Assembly: GCA_902475435.1 (NCBI GenBank)
Contig: CABRZL010000031.1
Coordinates: 1 to 18,919 of the forward strand
DNA length: 18,919 nucleotides
DNA from: an uncultured Eubacteriales bacterium
GTDB lineage: Bacteria; Bacillota; Clostridia; Oscillospirales; Oscillospiraceae
Direction: 5' to 3'
A program made the translations under genes and the position numbers. Shown piece by piece: positions 1 through 7,775 of this stretch (position 1 is the first letter of the stretch; each line of letters opens with the position of its first letter). Below the pieces are notes generated by a model. The model was not told the DNA's origin. It saw only the letters and a list, made by a program, of their open reading frames with translations, and searched no databases.

Positions 1-110
1 CGTCATTCAACAAGTGAACGAGAGGCGAAGCCTCTTAGGGCTTCAGCGGCGGATTACACCGCCGCTGAAGACTTAGATGCAGCCCGCCGATTATAGAGGC
101 GGGGGCATAT
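1..110. other. Cluster of three strong stem-loops, function unknown
   Basis: Three hairpins follow each other: AGAGGC/GCCTCT with a GAA loop (21-35), a perfect 12-bp stem of arms 41-52 and 59-70 around ATTACA, and CCCGCC/GGCGGG (83-103). No T-run follows, so they are not ordinary terminators, and no gene covers them. The first 23 bases resemble 18614-18636 near the other end of the window (20 of 23 identical), so this may be the end of a dispersed repeat or of a transposon. IS200/IS605-type ends are hairpin-rich in this way, but no transposase is visible, so that identity is a guess. Confidence 0.45.
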
Positions 111-124
111 GTTCACGGTTATAG
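110..124 (+). repeat. Short direct repeat, copy 1 (upstream of the hydrolase gene)
   Basis: TGTTCACGGTTATAG here matches TGTTCACGGCTATAA at 951-965, with the same 14-base core apart from one T/C change. The two copies bracket the GDSL hydrolase gene and its promoter. They could mark a cassette or deletion boundary, or be chance; nothing else identifies them. Confidence 0.4.
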
Positions 125-180
125 TTTATCATTTTAGCTTCGTTATTGCAATTGCGATCTATACAATTTAGACTTTAACC

Positions 181-209
181 TTGCTATATTTATACATTTA
201 TGTTACTAT
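181..209 (+). promoter_or_regulatory. Probable sigma-A promoter of the GDSL hydrolase gene
   Basis: TTGCTA (181-186) and TACTAT (204-209) are separated by 17 bases in very AT-rich DNA. Each box matches consensus at four of six positions. Transcription would begin near 215, leaving a short leader that carries the purine-rich sequence before the ATG at 234. Confidence 0.45.
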
Positions 210-233
210 TTAAAAAGAAAGCGAGATGAGATT

Positions 234-947
234 ATGGGAAAAAAATGCGAACGAATATTGGTCGTTGGAGATTCGATATCTAAAGGCGTCGTTTACGATG
301 AAGCAAAAGGCAGATACGTCTTTTTTAAAGATTGTTTTGTCAACCTTGTGAAAGAAAATATAAACTGCGACGTGAAAAACGTGTCTAAATTCGGCGCAAC
401 AGTAGATTATGGTAAAAAAACCCTCGTAAAATACATAGATGAGTATAAACCGGACGCTGTAATGATAGAATTCGGCGGTAATGACTGTGATTTTGAATGG
501 AGCGAAGTCGCTGAAAACCCTTTCAAAGATCATCAGCCGAGAACGTCTTACAGCGATTATTTATGTGTTTTTTCTGAAATGATAGATATTGTCAGGTCAG
601 CAGGAAAAAATCCCATAATATGTACTTGTCCGCCAATCGACGAAGTTAAATATTTTAACTGGTTTACAAAAGGCTGCCAAGAGACTGCCTCACGCATACT
701 GCAGTGGTTAAAAAGTACAAATAGAATACATTGGCAGCACGAAAGATACTCCGAGGGATTAAGACGTCTGGCGCAAAATTCAGAAGTACCCGTAATTGAT
801 ATACGAAACGAAATATTCTCAGGCTCCTTTTGGTTCTCAGATCTGATGTGCATTGACGGTATTCATCCGAACAAAGACGGACACAAAACGGCAGCACGCT
901 GCGTAATGCGCTTTATACAAAAACACGCTCCTTTTCTATTAAAGTAA
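234..947 (+). CDS. SGNH/GDSL-family hydrolase (esterase/lipase-like)
   Basis: This is a 237-aa cytosolic protein with no signal peptide. The SGNH blocks are all visible: VVGDSISKG near residue 10 (block I, nucleophile Ser), a block II glycine in SKFGATVDYG, IEFGGNDCDF near residue 80 (block III Asn), and CIDGIHPNKDGH near residue 213 (block V Asp and His). The family hydrolyses ester bonds in lipids, acylated sugars or peptidoglycan substituents; the substrate cannot be told from sequence. The length is normal for a single-domain member. The ribosome-binding site is only a loose purine stretch (AAAGCGAGATGAG). The gene is more AT-rich than what follows, runs opposite to the fibre operon, and sits between direct repeats, so it may have arrived separately. 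Confidence 0.85.
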   Translation: MGKKCERILVVGDSISKGVVYDEAKGRYVFFKDCFVNLVKENINCDVKNVSKFGATVDYGKKTLVKYIDEYKPDAVMIEFGGNDCDFEWSEVAENPFKDHQPRTSYSDYLCVFSEMIDIVRSAGKNPIICTCPPIDEVKYFNWFTKGCQETASRILQWLKSTNRIHWQHERYSEGLRRLAQNSEVPVIDIRNEIFSGSFWFSDLMCIDGIHPNKDGHKTAARCVMRFIQKHAPFLLK

Positions 948-950
948 ATC

Positions 951-965
951 TGTTCACGGCTATAA
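951..965 (+). repeat. Short direct repeat, copy 2 (downstream of the hydrolase gene)
   Basis: TGTTCACGGCTATAA begins three bases after the hydrolase stop codon and repeats the 110-124 sequence with a T-to-C change in the shared core. Confidence 0.4.
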
Positions 966-988
966 ATTTAAATTAATACTGCTTGTTC

Positions 989-1017
989 AAGACGCCGCGT
1001 TCGCTCAGCGTCTTTTT
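989..1017 (+). terminator. Rho-independent terminator after the GDSL hydrolase
   Basis: AAGACGC (989-995) pairs with GCGTCTT (1008-1014) around a 12-base loop, and the run of Ts continues to 1017. It lies about 40 bases after the hydrolase stop. On the minus strand the stem is not followed by a T-run, so it does not clearly end the sortase transcript. Confidence 0.75.
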
Positions 1018-1080
1018 AGTATGTCTAAAAACTGCAGTCAGACGGAAAAGCCTCTGTAAAGTTCCGCAAGCTGTCACACC

Positions 1081-1701
1081 TCAGTCCACTTCCGACAACT
1101 GGGCGGCATCCTCCTGCCGATTGCAGAACACCGTAACTCGTGTTTTACCGCCGTAAGTACAAGTGTACAGCACAAGGTCGTAGCCGCTGTTCTGAACCGC
1201 TTCCACCTCGTCGGGCGCAAGAGTGTCGATCAAGATGACCTCGTATTTGTTCTCAATGCCATCCATATCAGTAAAAACGACGGCGGCTCCACTTTCAAGC
1301 TGCGACAGACGTCCAAAATGTTTTCTATAGTTGTGAGCGGCAATTACCAGATCGTCTGTCCGTGAAGATCCGAACTGTCTACACGGAGCAATTTTCAATT
1401 TTGCATAATCCCATTCGGACATGACCGGCAATTCCAACTCAAGGTCAGGAATTGAGAGATAGCCCACATACTCGCGGCCATCAATCTCCGCTACCGGCAT
1501 TTCCGTCTCCTCCAACGATTCCGGCCTTGTGGAGGAAGCAGTTTCCTTTTCCTGAATCTCGGCTTGCACATCGATGAGCAGCTTCTCGGCTTCCTGCCCG
1601 GCCTGTGCGTCCTCGTTTTGATTAAAAAGGAAAAGGGACAGCGCTGACAGAATCAGCACCGCCCCTATAATCACGAAGACAATGCCCGCTTTTTTAGGCA
1701 T
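1081..1701 (-). CDS. Sortase (class B/D-like cysteine transpeptidase)
   Basis: This 206-aa protein has one N-terminal membrane segment (about residues 5-27), a Glu-rich linker, then the sortase barrel. Catalytic residues are visible: His123 in AAHNYRKHFG, Cys181 in LVLYTCTYGG and Arg188 in TRVTVFCNR. Sortases cut a sorting signal between Thr and Gly and join the protein to the cell wall or to a pilus subunit. Its start overlaps the end of the upstream CnaB gene by 8 bases (ATGCCTAA), implying translational coupling, and that protein carries an LIQTG signal, so it is the obvious substrate. It is the last gene of the fibre operon. I cannot assign the sortase subclass firmly. Confidence 0.9.
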   Translation of the reverse strand: MPKKAGIVFVIIGAVLILSALSLFLFNQNEDAQAGQEAEKLLIDVQAEIQEKETASSTRPESLEETEMPVAEIDGREYVGYLSIPDLELELPVMSEWDYAKLKIAPCRQFGSSRTDDLVIAAHNYRKHFGRLSQLESGAAVVFTDMDGIENKYEVILIDTLAPDEVEAVQNSGYDLVLYTCTYGGKTRVTVFCNRQEDAAQLSEVD

Positions 1702-2920
1702 GTTTATTCTTCCGTTTCTTAGCCATTACGATAAATCCGCAGGCAATGAGCAGAAGGCCGAGACCGCCCAGCACCGGGATGGGCCAGTTCATCTGGCCGG
1801 TTTGAATCAGAGTTGACGTATTGGTGATGGTCACTACGCCGTCCTTAGTACGATAGGATGGCGTGTACCCTTTTGGAATACCGGTTTCCAAAACGCTCCA
1901 GTCGCCGCTGCCGTCCAGAGCCTCCCATGTGTAAGTCCAGTTGTTCTTGTCGCTCAGAGTAATCTTCTCCACGGCTTCATCACCGTTGTACAGAGTAACG
2001 GTCACGGAATCGGGACGATTGCCTTTCTTGTTATTCCGGTCGGACCAGTCCTTTTTGACGGTCAGATCCACAGGCTTCGTCGGAACCACGGGCTCATAGT
2101 CCATATGGTTAGTGATGAACACGGTGTTATCTACGATTTTAAAGGAAGCCTCGTATCCTTCGGGGACATCCTCCTCCGCCGTCCAGTCGTAACGATCATC
2201 CAAATCGTCCCAGCTGTAAGTCCACTGGTTTTCTTCATTCAGCGTGACGATCTCAAAGACCTCGCCATCTTTCAGCAGGTTGACCTTGACGCTCTCGGGG
2301 CGGTCGGGATAGCCGTTGTCATCCCATGTCTTGTGGACTGTCAGCTTGCTATACTCGATGGCTTCTACCACAAACGTCCAGTCTACTTCACCCACTCGAT
2401 TAGCATACTCGCTGCTCAGGGTAATGGGGACATCCAGTTCCACCTTGAGAGAGAGTTCTTCACCTTTGGCCAACTTGCCCAGGAAGACATTGTCCGCCAG
2501 AGCGCCGGCCTGATCGGGAGTGGAATTATAAATCAATTCCGTGCCGTTGTAGATGCGCATGGTCAGCTGCTTCAGGAAATCCTGCATGGAGGCAACTGTT
2601 TCTGTTTCGGCGACTTTTTCGCTGAGGGGGTTGTCGTTTTCGTCGTGAACTACGGCCTTCAGATAGACATTGATATAATCGCAATCCTCGGCTCGGTTCT
2701 TGAATGTAATAGTCTCGGTGAGCTTGTCGCCGGGCATCACATTCTTGAAGTTGTCAAATAGATCTGTCTCGGTGTACTCGCTGCCGGGCTGAGCCTCAAA
2801 GCCTTCCTCCAGACCACTGAACGTGACGGAGGAATCCGCTGCGAAAGCGGTGACGCTCAGGCTGAGAACCATGACGAGCGCAAGCAGGATGGCGGAGCCG
2901 GATTTGAATAATTTTTTCAT
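1694..2920 (-). CDS. LIQTG-anchored surface protein with two CnaB domains
   Basis: This 408-aa exported protein has a signal peptide ending near residue 27 (TAFAADS). A roughly 160-residue N-terminal beta domain follows, with a VMPGDK motif like TasA-type proteins. Two CnaB repeats come next (about 192-275 and 285-368), each opening with a KxW lysine motif (LTVHKTW, LTVKKDW) and ending in an Asn motif (FITNH, TITNT), which are the expected partners of a stabilising isopeptide bond. The C-terminus is a sorting signal: LIQTG (371-375), a hydrophobic helix and a basic tail. It is probably the wall-anchored base or stalk of the structure encoded here. AAGGAGG lies upstream, overlapping the stop of the preceding gene, which supports this start. 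Confidence 0.88.
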   Translation of the reverse strand: MKKLFKSGSAILLALVMVLSLSVTAFAADSSVTFSGLEEGFEAQPGSEYTETDLFDNFKNVMPGDKLTETITFKNRAEDCDYINVYLKAVVHDENDNPLSEKVAETETVASMQDFLKQLTMRIYNGTELIYNSTPDQAGALADNVFLGKLAKGEELSLKVELDVPITLSSEYANRVGEVDWTFVVEAIEYSKLTVHKTWDDNGYPDRPESVKVNLLKDGEVFEIVTLNEENQWTYSWDDLDDRYDWTAEEDVPEGYEASFKIVDNTVFITNHMDYEPVVPTKPVDLTVKKDWSDRNNKKGNRPDSVTVTLYNGDEAVEKITLSDKNNWTYTWEALDGSGDWSVLETGIPKGYTPSYRTKDGVVTITNTSTLIQTGQMNWPIPVLGGLGLLLIACGFIVMAKKRKNKHA

Positions 2921-2935
2921 TTCGTCCTCGCCTCC

Positions 2936-3538
2936 TTAGTTACTGGAAGTGGAAGTGTAGGCTTCCACTTTACCTTCGCTTATGGACACGCCCCAGGAAT
3001 CGCCCACCGCGTTAGCGGGACCGCTCTGGATGGCTTCTGCCATGACCTCGATAACCTGTTTGCCGCCGTCGGCATCATTGTAAGTGAGCAACGTAATACC
3101 CGAGGTACCAATGAGGGGTTGTTCAGGCGTTTTGTCGTGAGCTACCGGCAGGGTGTAGTAGTAATAGCCGCCGTAAGGCACCCAGTTTGTACCAGGATTG
3201 AAATCAGGAATAGTGGCAGTTCCGCCAATGTGCTGTCCTTTATCATTCACGCGGTATGTGACCAGCTTCACACGGATATACGCTTCGGTATCTCCGGTGT
3301 TTGTAACATTTACATTGCTCTTGGCGGTTCCGTTAAATTCCTCGGTCACCTCGCAAGTCACCTTTGAGGGAGTGAAAGAATTTTTAACATCGGGGGTTTT
3401 CGTAACCAGATAGGCCACCGTACCGCCTACTGCCATAGTAACTACGAGCAGAAGGGAGAGAAGCAATGTCCCGGTTTTGTTGATTCTGCGCTTCCGCTTG
3501 GATTGCACGTGCTTTGCTTCATATTTTCCGTGACGCAT
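2936..3538 (-). CDS. SipW-dependent TasA-like exported protein (fifth of five)
   Basis: This 200-aa protein has an unusually basic N-terminus (about 22 residues) before a hydrophobic segment ending VGGTVAYLVTKT, the pattern of SipW-processed signal peptides (GTxAYxT). The mature part starts NSFTPSKVTCEV and is predicted beta-rich, with NVTNTGDTEAYIRVKL matching the TasA/camelysin NxGxxxAYVR-type strand. A Gly/Tyr-rich stretch (PYGGYYYYTLP) is notable. It has no wall anchor. Placed between the VWA protein and the CnaB anchor protein, it may be a linker or minor subunit rather than the main fibre subunit. RBS AAGGAGG. Confidence 0.82.
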   Translation of the reverse strand: MRHGKYEAKHVQSKRKRRINKTGTLLLSLLLVVTMAVGGTVAYLVTKTPDVKNSFTPSKVTCEVTEEFNGTAKSNVNVTNTGDTEAYIRVKLVTYRVNDKGQHIGGTATIPDFNPGTNWVPYGGYYYYTLPVAHDKTPEQPLIGTSGITLLTYNDADGGKQVIEVMAEAIQSGPANAVGDSWGVSISEGKVEAYTSTSSN

Positions 3539-3553
3539 AATTCTCCTCCTTCC

Positions 3554-6553
3554 TTAATTTGTGATACCGAAGATGTTCTTTACAACATCGCTGAATCCGT
3601 TAAGCCAGTAGTCTTTAGTTTTACTGTTGGTGCAGGTGATGGTGCCCTCGTTGTCCATGCTGTTGAGAGTAACGCTCTCGCCGTGAGTAGGATTCGGATA
3701 GCGCCAGCTCCAGCCGGTGTCCTCGGTGATGGAGTAAGTACCAACGGGCAGTTCATAGATGGTTTCGCTATTGTTGCCGACAATGGTGACTTCGGAATAC
3801 TTCTTATTATTATCTTTGTATACGGTGAACACATAAGGTTCATCGTCAGCGCCGCCCATCTTGCTGATGGTCAGCTGACAGGTGTTGACATGGAGCCAGA
3901 ACTTTCCATTGTTCGGGGCGGTGCAGTTTTCGTCGCCATCACACTCGCTATGAGTGAAAGTCACGTATTCGGTCACATCAGTAGTGTTGATATTGACGGT
4001 AGCATTCACGGCAATATCGTCTTTAGTATTGATCTTGCCATCTGCAATCTTTCCGGCCTCGGGGGTATAGGTGATGTTCAATTCAGGAGCTTCATCCATG
4101 GTATCAGTATTGGCGGTATCATCGCCGTGTTTCCAGACTGTGCTAGCGAGGTTATCGGTAAACTCGGTGGGAACGGCATCGCCGTAATACACGGTGCTGT
4201 CCTGGAAGGTCAGGACGGGCTTGTAAACCTTAACCGTGCCGGCGCCGCTGTTGGGCTTGGTCTCTGCCTTGGTGCCCTCTGTGGAAGTGGGTTCCAGCGT
4301 TTTGGGAGTGACGCTGACGGAGACGGTGTAGCTGTTGTCACCGGTCAGGTTTTCCAGTGCAGTGACTTCTTTGTCATCTTTGTCCTTAACGATGACAGAA
4401 ATGTTCACATACTCACTCTGCCAAGATTGCAGGCCGTAGTTCTCAGCACCCAAATCAAGGGGTACACCACCCACGGTGACGGTAGTATTCTTAATTTCAT
4501 CAGCGGAAACGCCGTCCAAGAGGTAGACATCCTTGTCGGAAGCGGTGACAGTTACATCCTTGATGGGAACATTGACCTGGGGACGGTCGAAGGTGAGAAC
4601 AGGTTGCGTAGCATTGGCATTCTCATAGACGCCCGCACTGGTGTTGGTGTAAACATCATTGCCACCCAGGAAGCCATCCTTGGGAGTGACAGTGAACTTG
4701 ATGACCAGCTTGTTACCGCGGTAGCTGACCCTGCCATTGACAGTCTCAGTACCCACATAGTTGTCGGCGAAGTCAAAGCCGGTCACGTTTACCTGATTAT
4801 TATTTGTCATAATCGCTTCGGTATCGTCTGTGCTGCCGATTGTCACCTTTGCACCCATAGCATCATCGGAATTCTGCGACCAGGTGTAGTCATCGCCGTC
4901 TTTGCCGGTGCAATGCCAGGTCTCCAATTCAATGTCCTGAGCAGTCGTGCCATTGGGCAGTTCAAACGCCGGGGAGATAATATCCCGGATGACCGTTTCA
5001 GAACTCAGAGTGGTGGAAGAGCCGCCAGACTGGATCTGGTTGGAAATCTGCTGGAAGATGTTTGTTAGTGTGTCAGAATCCGCAGCCGAAAGGTAATAGC
5101 TGGGGTTCTGAACAGTGCCGTTGTTGGAGGAAAGATTCTGCAGGAACCAGTTTGCTCGTTGTGTATCGTTACCGTTGCTGTTACCAGCAGATGTTGCATC
5201 AGCACCTTCAAACACGCCAATCGCATAGACCGTGACGCCAGCTTGTTTCAGTGTACTTGCCTTGCTGATAGCGTTGTTTGCCACATCAGAACTATAGTCA
5301 CTGTATGTAGATGGGAAACCATCCGTAAAGACAATCACGACTTTGTTACGGTCCTGATCCCTGAGAGAATCCGCATTCAGAATACCCTCCGCCATATTCA
5401 TACCAAGGTCAACCTGTGTTGCGCCCAGCGCAGAGAGGGCACTAATCGAGTTATTGACATTAGTTGCGCCCTGAGTTGTACTCATGTCCTGGAACGCATT
5501 TGCATACTGCGCTGTCGCACTGGTTCCGTATTTATACTCATTGGAACCAATAAACAGTTCGGTATTTACATAGTCATAACCACCAGCGAATTCAGTGGAT
5601 CTAGTTGTTCCATGGGCAAATCCCACTACAGCAATACGGTGGTTCACATCATCGGCAGTACCTTCAGTGCCATCAGCGCCTTTTGCTTTCTCCGCAACAC
5701 TTGAAGCAAAGGCAGACGCCGCATCTTTTAGTGCCTGCAAACGGGTGGGTCCACTATTTGTGTCTACAACACGCTGATAGAGAGTAGTTCCAAATACTGT
5801 GCTTGCGCCAGTGGATGTACCGATGGTCTGGGTTTCCCCGTTATCGTCGGTATATGTGTAGGTGTATACATTATTGGCGGTATTCGATGTGAGCAAATAC
5901 AGATAACCGTCGTCTGTGCCGGTAAAGGTCGGTGAAGTAGTATTGCCTAAACTTTTACTGGCAATCACAGTCCCATTGGAAAGTGTATACGTATAGCTGT
6001 AACCACTCAGGTTTCTACTACGAGTTACCGTTACTTTAAGATATTCACCCTTTACTTTTGCGTACAGATTGTCCTTGTTCTTCCAGTAATTGATGGAACC
6101 GTTTTGACTAGAGTTATTCTTTCCATTGGTGATTTTCTCATATGTTGCGTCTGTCTGAACCGTTACGGAAACGGAGTAATATTTATCACCAACTTTATGC
6201 CACAAATTGGCGCTGCCACCGTTATGACGGCGGCCATAGTGAGTAGCATTGGTACTGCTTGTATACGATCTAAAGGAAACCGTTCCCATTCTGTTGTCGC
6301 CCATAGAACCGGACTGGTCGAGAACCAGGACGATGTCCGTAGGCTTCTCGTTTGTTACGGTAGTGGTTACTTTATCGCCGGTTCCGTAGGCTTCCAGAGT
6401 GATGGTGTAGGAGTCATCGTTATTTGCTGTGGCAGTTTTGTTAATCACCATGCCGCTGGTACTGGTGTTGCTATCCTCCGCAAAAACGGCGGTTGGGAGA
6501 AGCAATGACAGTGTCATGACCAGGCACAGCGCGAGAGATAAAACTTTCTTCAT
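3554..6553 (-). CDS. Large VWA-domain adhesin-like surface protein
   Basis: This 999-aa protein has a Sec signal peptide (cleavage near residue 25, VFAED). The VWA domain has a MIDAS metal site: DQSGS at 79-83 (DxSxS), Thr379, and Asp411 in VIVFTDGFPS. A roughly 185-residue insertion (about 86-270) separates the MIDAS loop from the helix RLQALKDAA. It contains two similar aromatic units (NLWHKVGDKYYSVSVTV and NLYAKVKGEYLKVTVTR). Several beta domains follow, then a CnaB-like module (about 890-975). The protein ends WLNGFSDVVKNIFGITN with no LPxTG motif or membrane helix, so it must be held by other proteins. VWA-CnaB proteins are often pilus-tip adhesins; that role is inferred. It lies third-to-last before the CnaB and sortase genes, with RBS AGGAGG. 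Confidence 0.85.
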   Translation of the reverse strand: MKKVLSLALCLVMTLSLLLPTAVFAEDSNTSTSGMVINKTATANNDDSYTITLEAYGTGDKVTTTVTNEKPTDIVLVLDQSGSMGDNRMGTVSFRSYTSSTNATHYGRRHNGGSANLWHKVGDKYYSVSVTVQTDATYEKITNGKNNSSQNGSINYWKNKDNLYAKVKGEYLKVTVTRSRNLSGYSYTYTLSNGTVIASKSLGNTTSPTFTGTDDGYLYLLTSNTANNVYTYTYTDDNGETQTIGTSTGASTVFGTTLYQRVVDTNSGPTRLQALKDAASAFASSVAEKAKGADGTEGTADDVNHRIAVVGFAHGTTRSTEFAGGYDYVNTELFIGSNEYKYGTSATAQYANAFQDMSTTQGATNVNNSISALSALGATQVDLGMNMAEGILNADSLRDQDRNKVVIVFTDGFPSTYSDYSSDVANNAISKASTLKQAGVTVYAIGVFEGADATSAGNSNGNDTQRANWFLQNLSSNNGTVQNPSYYLSAADSDTLTNIFQQISNQIQSGGSSTTLSSETVIRDIISPAFELPNGTTAQDIELETWHCTGKDGDDYTWSQNSDDAMGAKVTIGSTDDTEAIMTNNNQVNVTGFDFADNYVGTETVNGRVSYRGNKLVIKFTVTPKDGFLGGNDVYTNTSAGVYENANATQPVLTFDRPQVNVPIKDVTVTASDKDVYLLDGVSADEIKNTTVTVGGVPLDLGAENYGLQSWQSEYVNISVIVKDKDDKEVTALENLTGDNSYTVSVSVTPKTLEPTSTEGTKAETKPNSGAGTVKVYKPVLTFQDSTVYYGDAVPTEFTDNLASTVWKHGDDTANTDTMDEAPELNITYTPEAGKIADGKINTKDDIAVNATVNINTTDVTEYVTFTHSECDGDENCTAPNNGKFWLHVNTCQLTISKMGGADDEPYVFTVYKDNNKKYSEVTIVGNNSETIYELPVGTYSITEDTGWSWRYPNPTHGESVTLNSMDNEGTITCTNSKTKDYWLNGFSDVVKNIFGITN

Positions 6554-6566
6554 CGTTCACTCCTCC

Positions 6567-7040
6567 TTAGCCCACATCGCCAACGAAGGGCGCAACATTG
6601 TCGAAATTCACGGTCTCAGAATATATCTCACTGGCAACAGGAGGATCGCTGACCTCAATGATGATGGCAGGAGCAGGCTCCGGCTCGATTTCGCAATAAT
6701 GCGCATCGATCTGCGCCCACTGCTCGTCGGTCATAGCCTCCAGCCGGGCCTCCTCGGTAGACGCGAAGATAGCATCCATCTCCTCAATGGTGGCGCAGGC
6801 CATCAGCTGCTCAAACAGATTGCAGCCGCAATTACCCTCGCCGGAGTCGGTGGCGGAAGAGTTATCTATATTCACATCATCCAGAGGTGTTTCGGAGGTT
6901 TGCTCATTCGGGGCGGACGTGCCGACAGAAGATTCGGCGGCGCTCTCTGTTTCTGCGGAAACAGCAAGCGTACCCGGCATGGCCACGCCGAGTACCATAG
7001 CAAGGCTCAACAATAAACCAATTATCTTTTTGTTTTTCAT
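6567..7040 (-). CDS. Small secreted protein of unknown function
   Basis: This 157-aa protein has a Sec signal peptide (about 1-29, AVSAETES). An acidic Ser/Thr/Glu-rich linker follows, then a Cys pair (GNCGC) and a compact helical stretch running LFEQLMACATIEEMDAIF and on through TDEQWAQIDAH, and then a Pro-rich segment (EPEPAPA). I do not recognise the family. The helical part resembles small modules found as secreted neighbours of VWA/CnaB proteins, but that is an impression only. There is no anchor. The gene sits 13 bases before the VWA gene and after a TasA-like gene, so it is co-transcribed with the fibre system and could be a chaperone-like or accessory subunit. Confidence 0.7.
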   Translation of the reverse strand: MKNKKIIGLLLSLAMVLGVAMPGTLAVSAETESAAESSVGTSAPNEQTSETPLDDVNIDNSSATDSGEGNCGCNLFEQLMACATIEEMDAIFASTEEARLEAMTDEQWAQIDAHYCEIEPEPAPAIIIEVSDPPVASEIYSETVNFDNVAPFVGDVG

Positions 7041-7052
7041 CTCCCTGCCTCC

Positions 7053-7619
7053 TTACGCTTCCGGCCAGCCCTTGGCATCCATGACGCCGTCGCCGTTGTT
7101 GGCAACCTGGACGGCGTAAGCGGTCACATCCACCTTGGCGGTGCTGTTCTGATATATATTGCCCATGACCGAGTCAAACTTCACCGAAGCAAACAGCGGC
7201 TCTGTCACCGCGCCGGATTTCAGGACGGTCTTATAATAGTAATTGCCATCCTCGCCCTTCGTCCAATAGGTCTCGTCAAAGTCAAGCTTCATCAGGCCGG
7301 AATCGGGTTCGCCCTCCACGTCGTCGGACAGGACAAATTCCTTCTCCACTTTGACACGGACGTAGGCATCGTTCGAACCGGTGTTCTTAACCTCAACGAT
7401 TTTGGTGACGTCCGTCCCGGGCATGACGCCGCTGACCCCATCCTCGGGGAAGGGCGTTGTCTTTTCTTCATCGGCCCATTCCTGAAGCTCGATATCAATA
7501 TTGCCGGACGTGATAACATTGTGGACGGTATCCTCGTCCGTAAAAAACGCCAGCGTCCCACAGGCCAATAGGGACAGGCAGATTACGGCCACGGCGGCTG
7601 CAATCAGTTTTCGTTTCAT
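7053..7619 (-). CDS. SipW-dependent TasA-like exported protein (fourth of five)
   Basis: This is a 188-aa protein starting MKRKLIAA. An upstream in-frame GTG (7628) is less likely because the AGAGGTG ribosome-binding site covers it and is correctly spaced for the ATG at 7619. The signal segment ends ACGTLAFFTDED, the SipW-type pattern. The mature domain has SGNIDIEL, GVMPGTDVTKIVEVKNTGSNDAYVRVKVEKEF and a C-terminal strand ending TAYAVQVANNG, as in TasA/camelysin proteins. It is separated from the three upstream TasA-like genes by about 155 bases holding two strong hairpins, so it may be made at a different level from them. Confidence 0.85.
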   Translation of the reverse strand: MKRKLIAAAVAVICLSLLACGTLAFFTDEDTVHNVITSGNIDIELQEWADEEKTTPFPEDGVSGVMPGTDVTKIVEVKNTGSNDAYVRVKVEKEFVLSDDVEGEPDSGLMKLDFDETYWTKGEDGNYYYKTVLKSGAVTEPLFASVKFDSVMGNIYQNSTAKVDVTAYAVQVANNGDGVMDAKGWPEA

Positions 7620-7672
7620 TCGGCTCACCTCTGTCTTTATTGATTGTCAGTTTCTGTCCTGCTTTTCACAGA

Positions 7673-7740
7673 GCATATAAGGATATCCGGAAGTTGCTCG
7701 GGTATCCTTGTATGCCCTGCACCCTCTAGAGGGCGCAGGG
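7673..7740 (-). promoter_or_regulatory. Tandem intra-operon hairpins between TasA-like genes
   Basis: Two adjacent inverted repeats lie in the 156-base gap. Arms 7673-7688 and 7700-7715 match at 14 of 16 positions. A second hairpin has CCCTGC (7715-7720) facing GCAGGG (7735-7740) around the palindrome CCCTCTAGAGGG, with one A/C mismatch. Neither is followed by a T-run on the minus strand. They therefore look like an mRNA processing, stability or partial-attenuation element that could set the ratio of the upstream fibre subunits to the downstream accessory genes. The two mismatches in the first hairpin would be G-U pairs in plus-strand RNA. Confidence 0.5.
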
Positions 7741-7775
7741 TAAAGGCGCGCTAGTATAAGGTTATTGTTTATTGT

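Noticed and set aside
1..110. Stem-loop cluster as a CRISPR array or tRNA
   Set aside because: The three hairpins are different sequences with no repeat-spacer periodicity, and no cloverleaf or CCA end can be drawn.
2105..2761. Plus-strand frame of 218 codons
   Set aside because: It lies opposite the CnaB protein gene, with no family motifs and no start signal.
3503..5068. Long open frame (521 codons) on the plus strand
   Set aside because: It is antisense to the VWA gene, has a low-complexity hydrophobic composition and no ribosome-binding site or recognisable domain. It is a codon-usage shadow.
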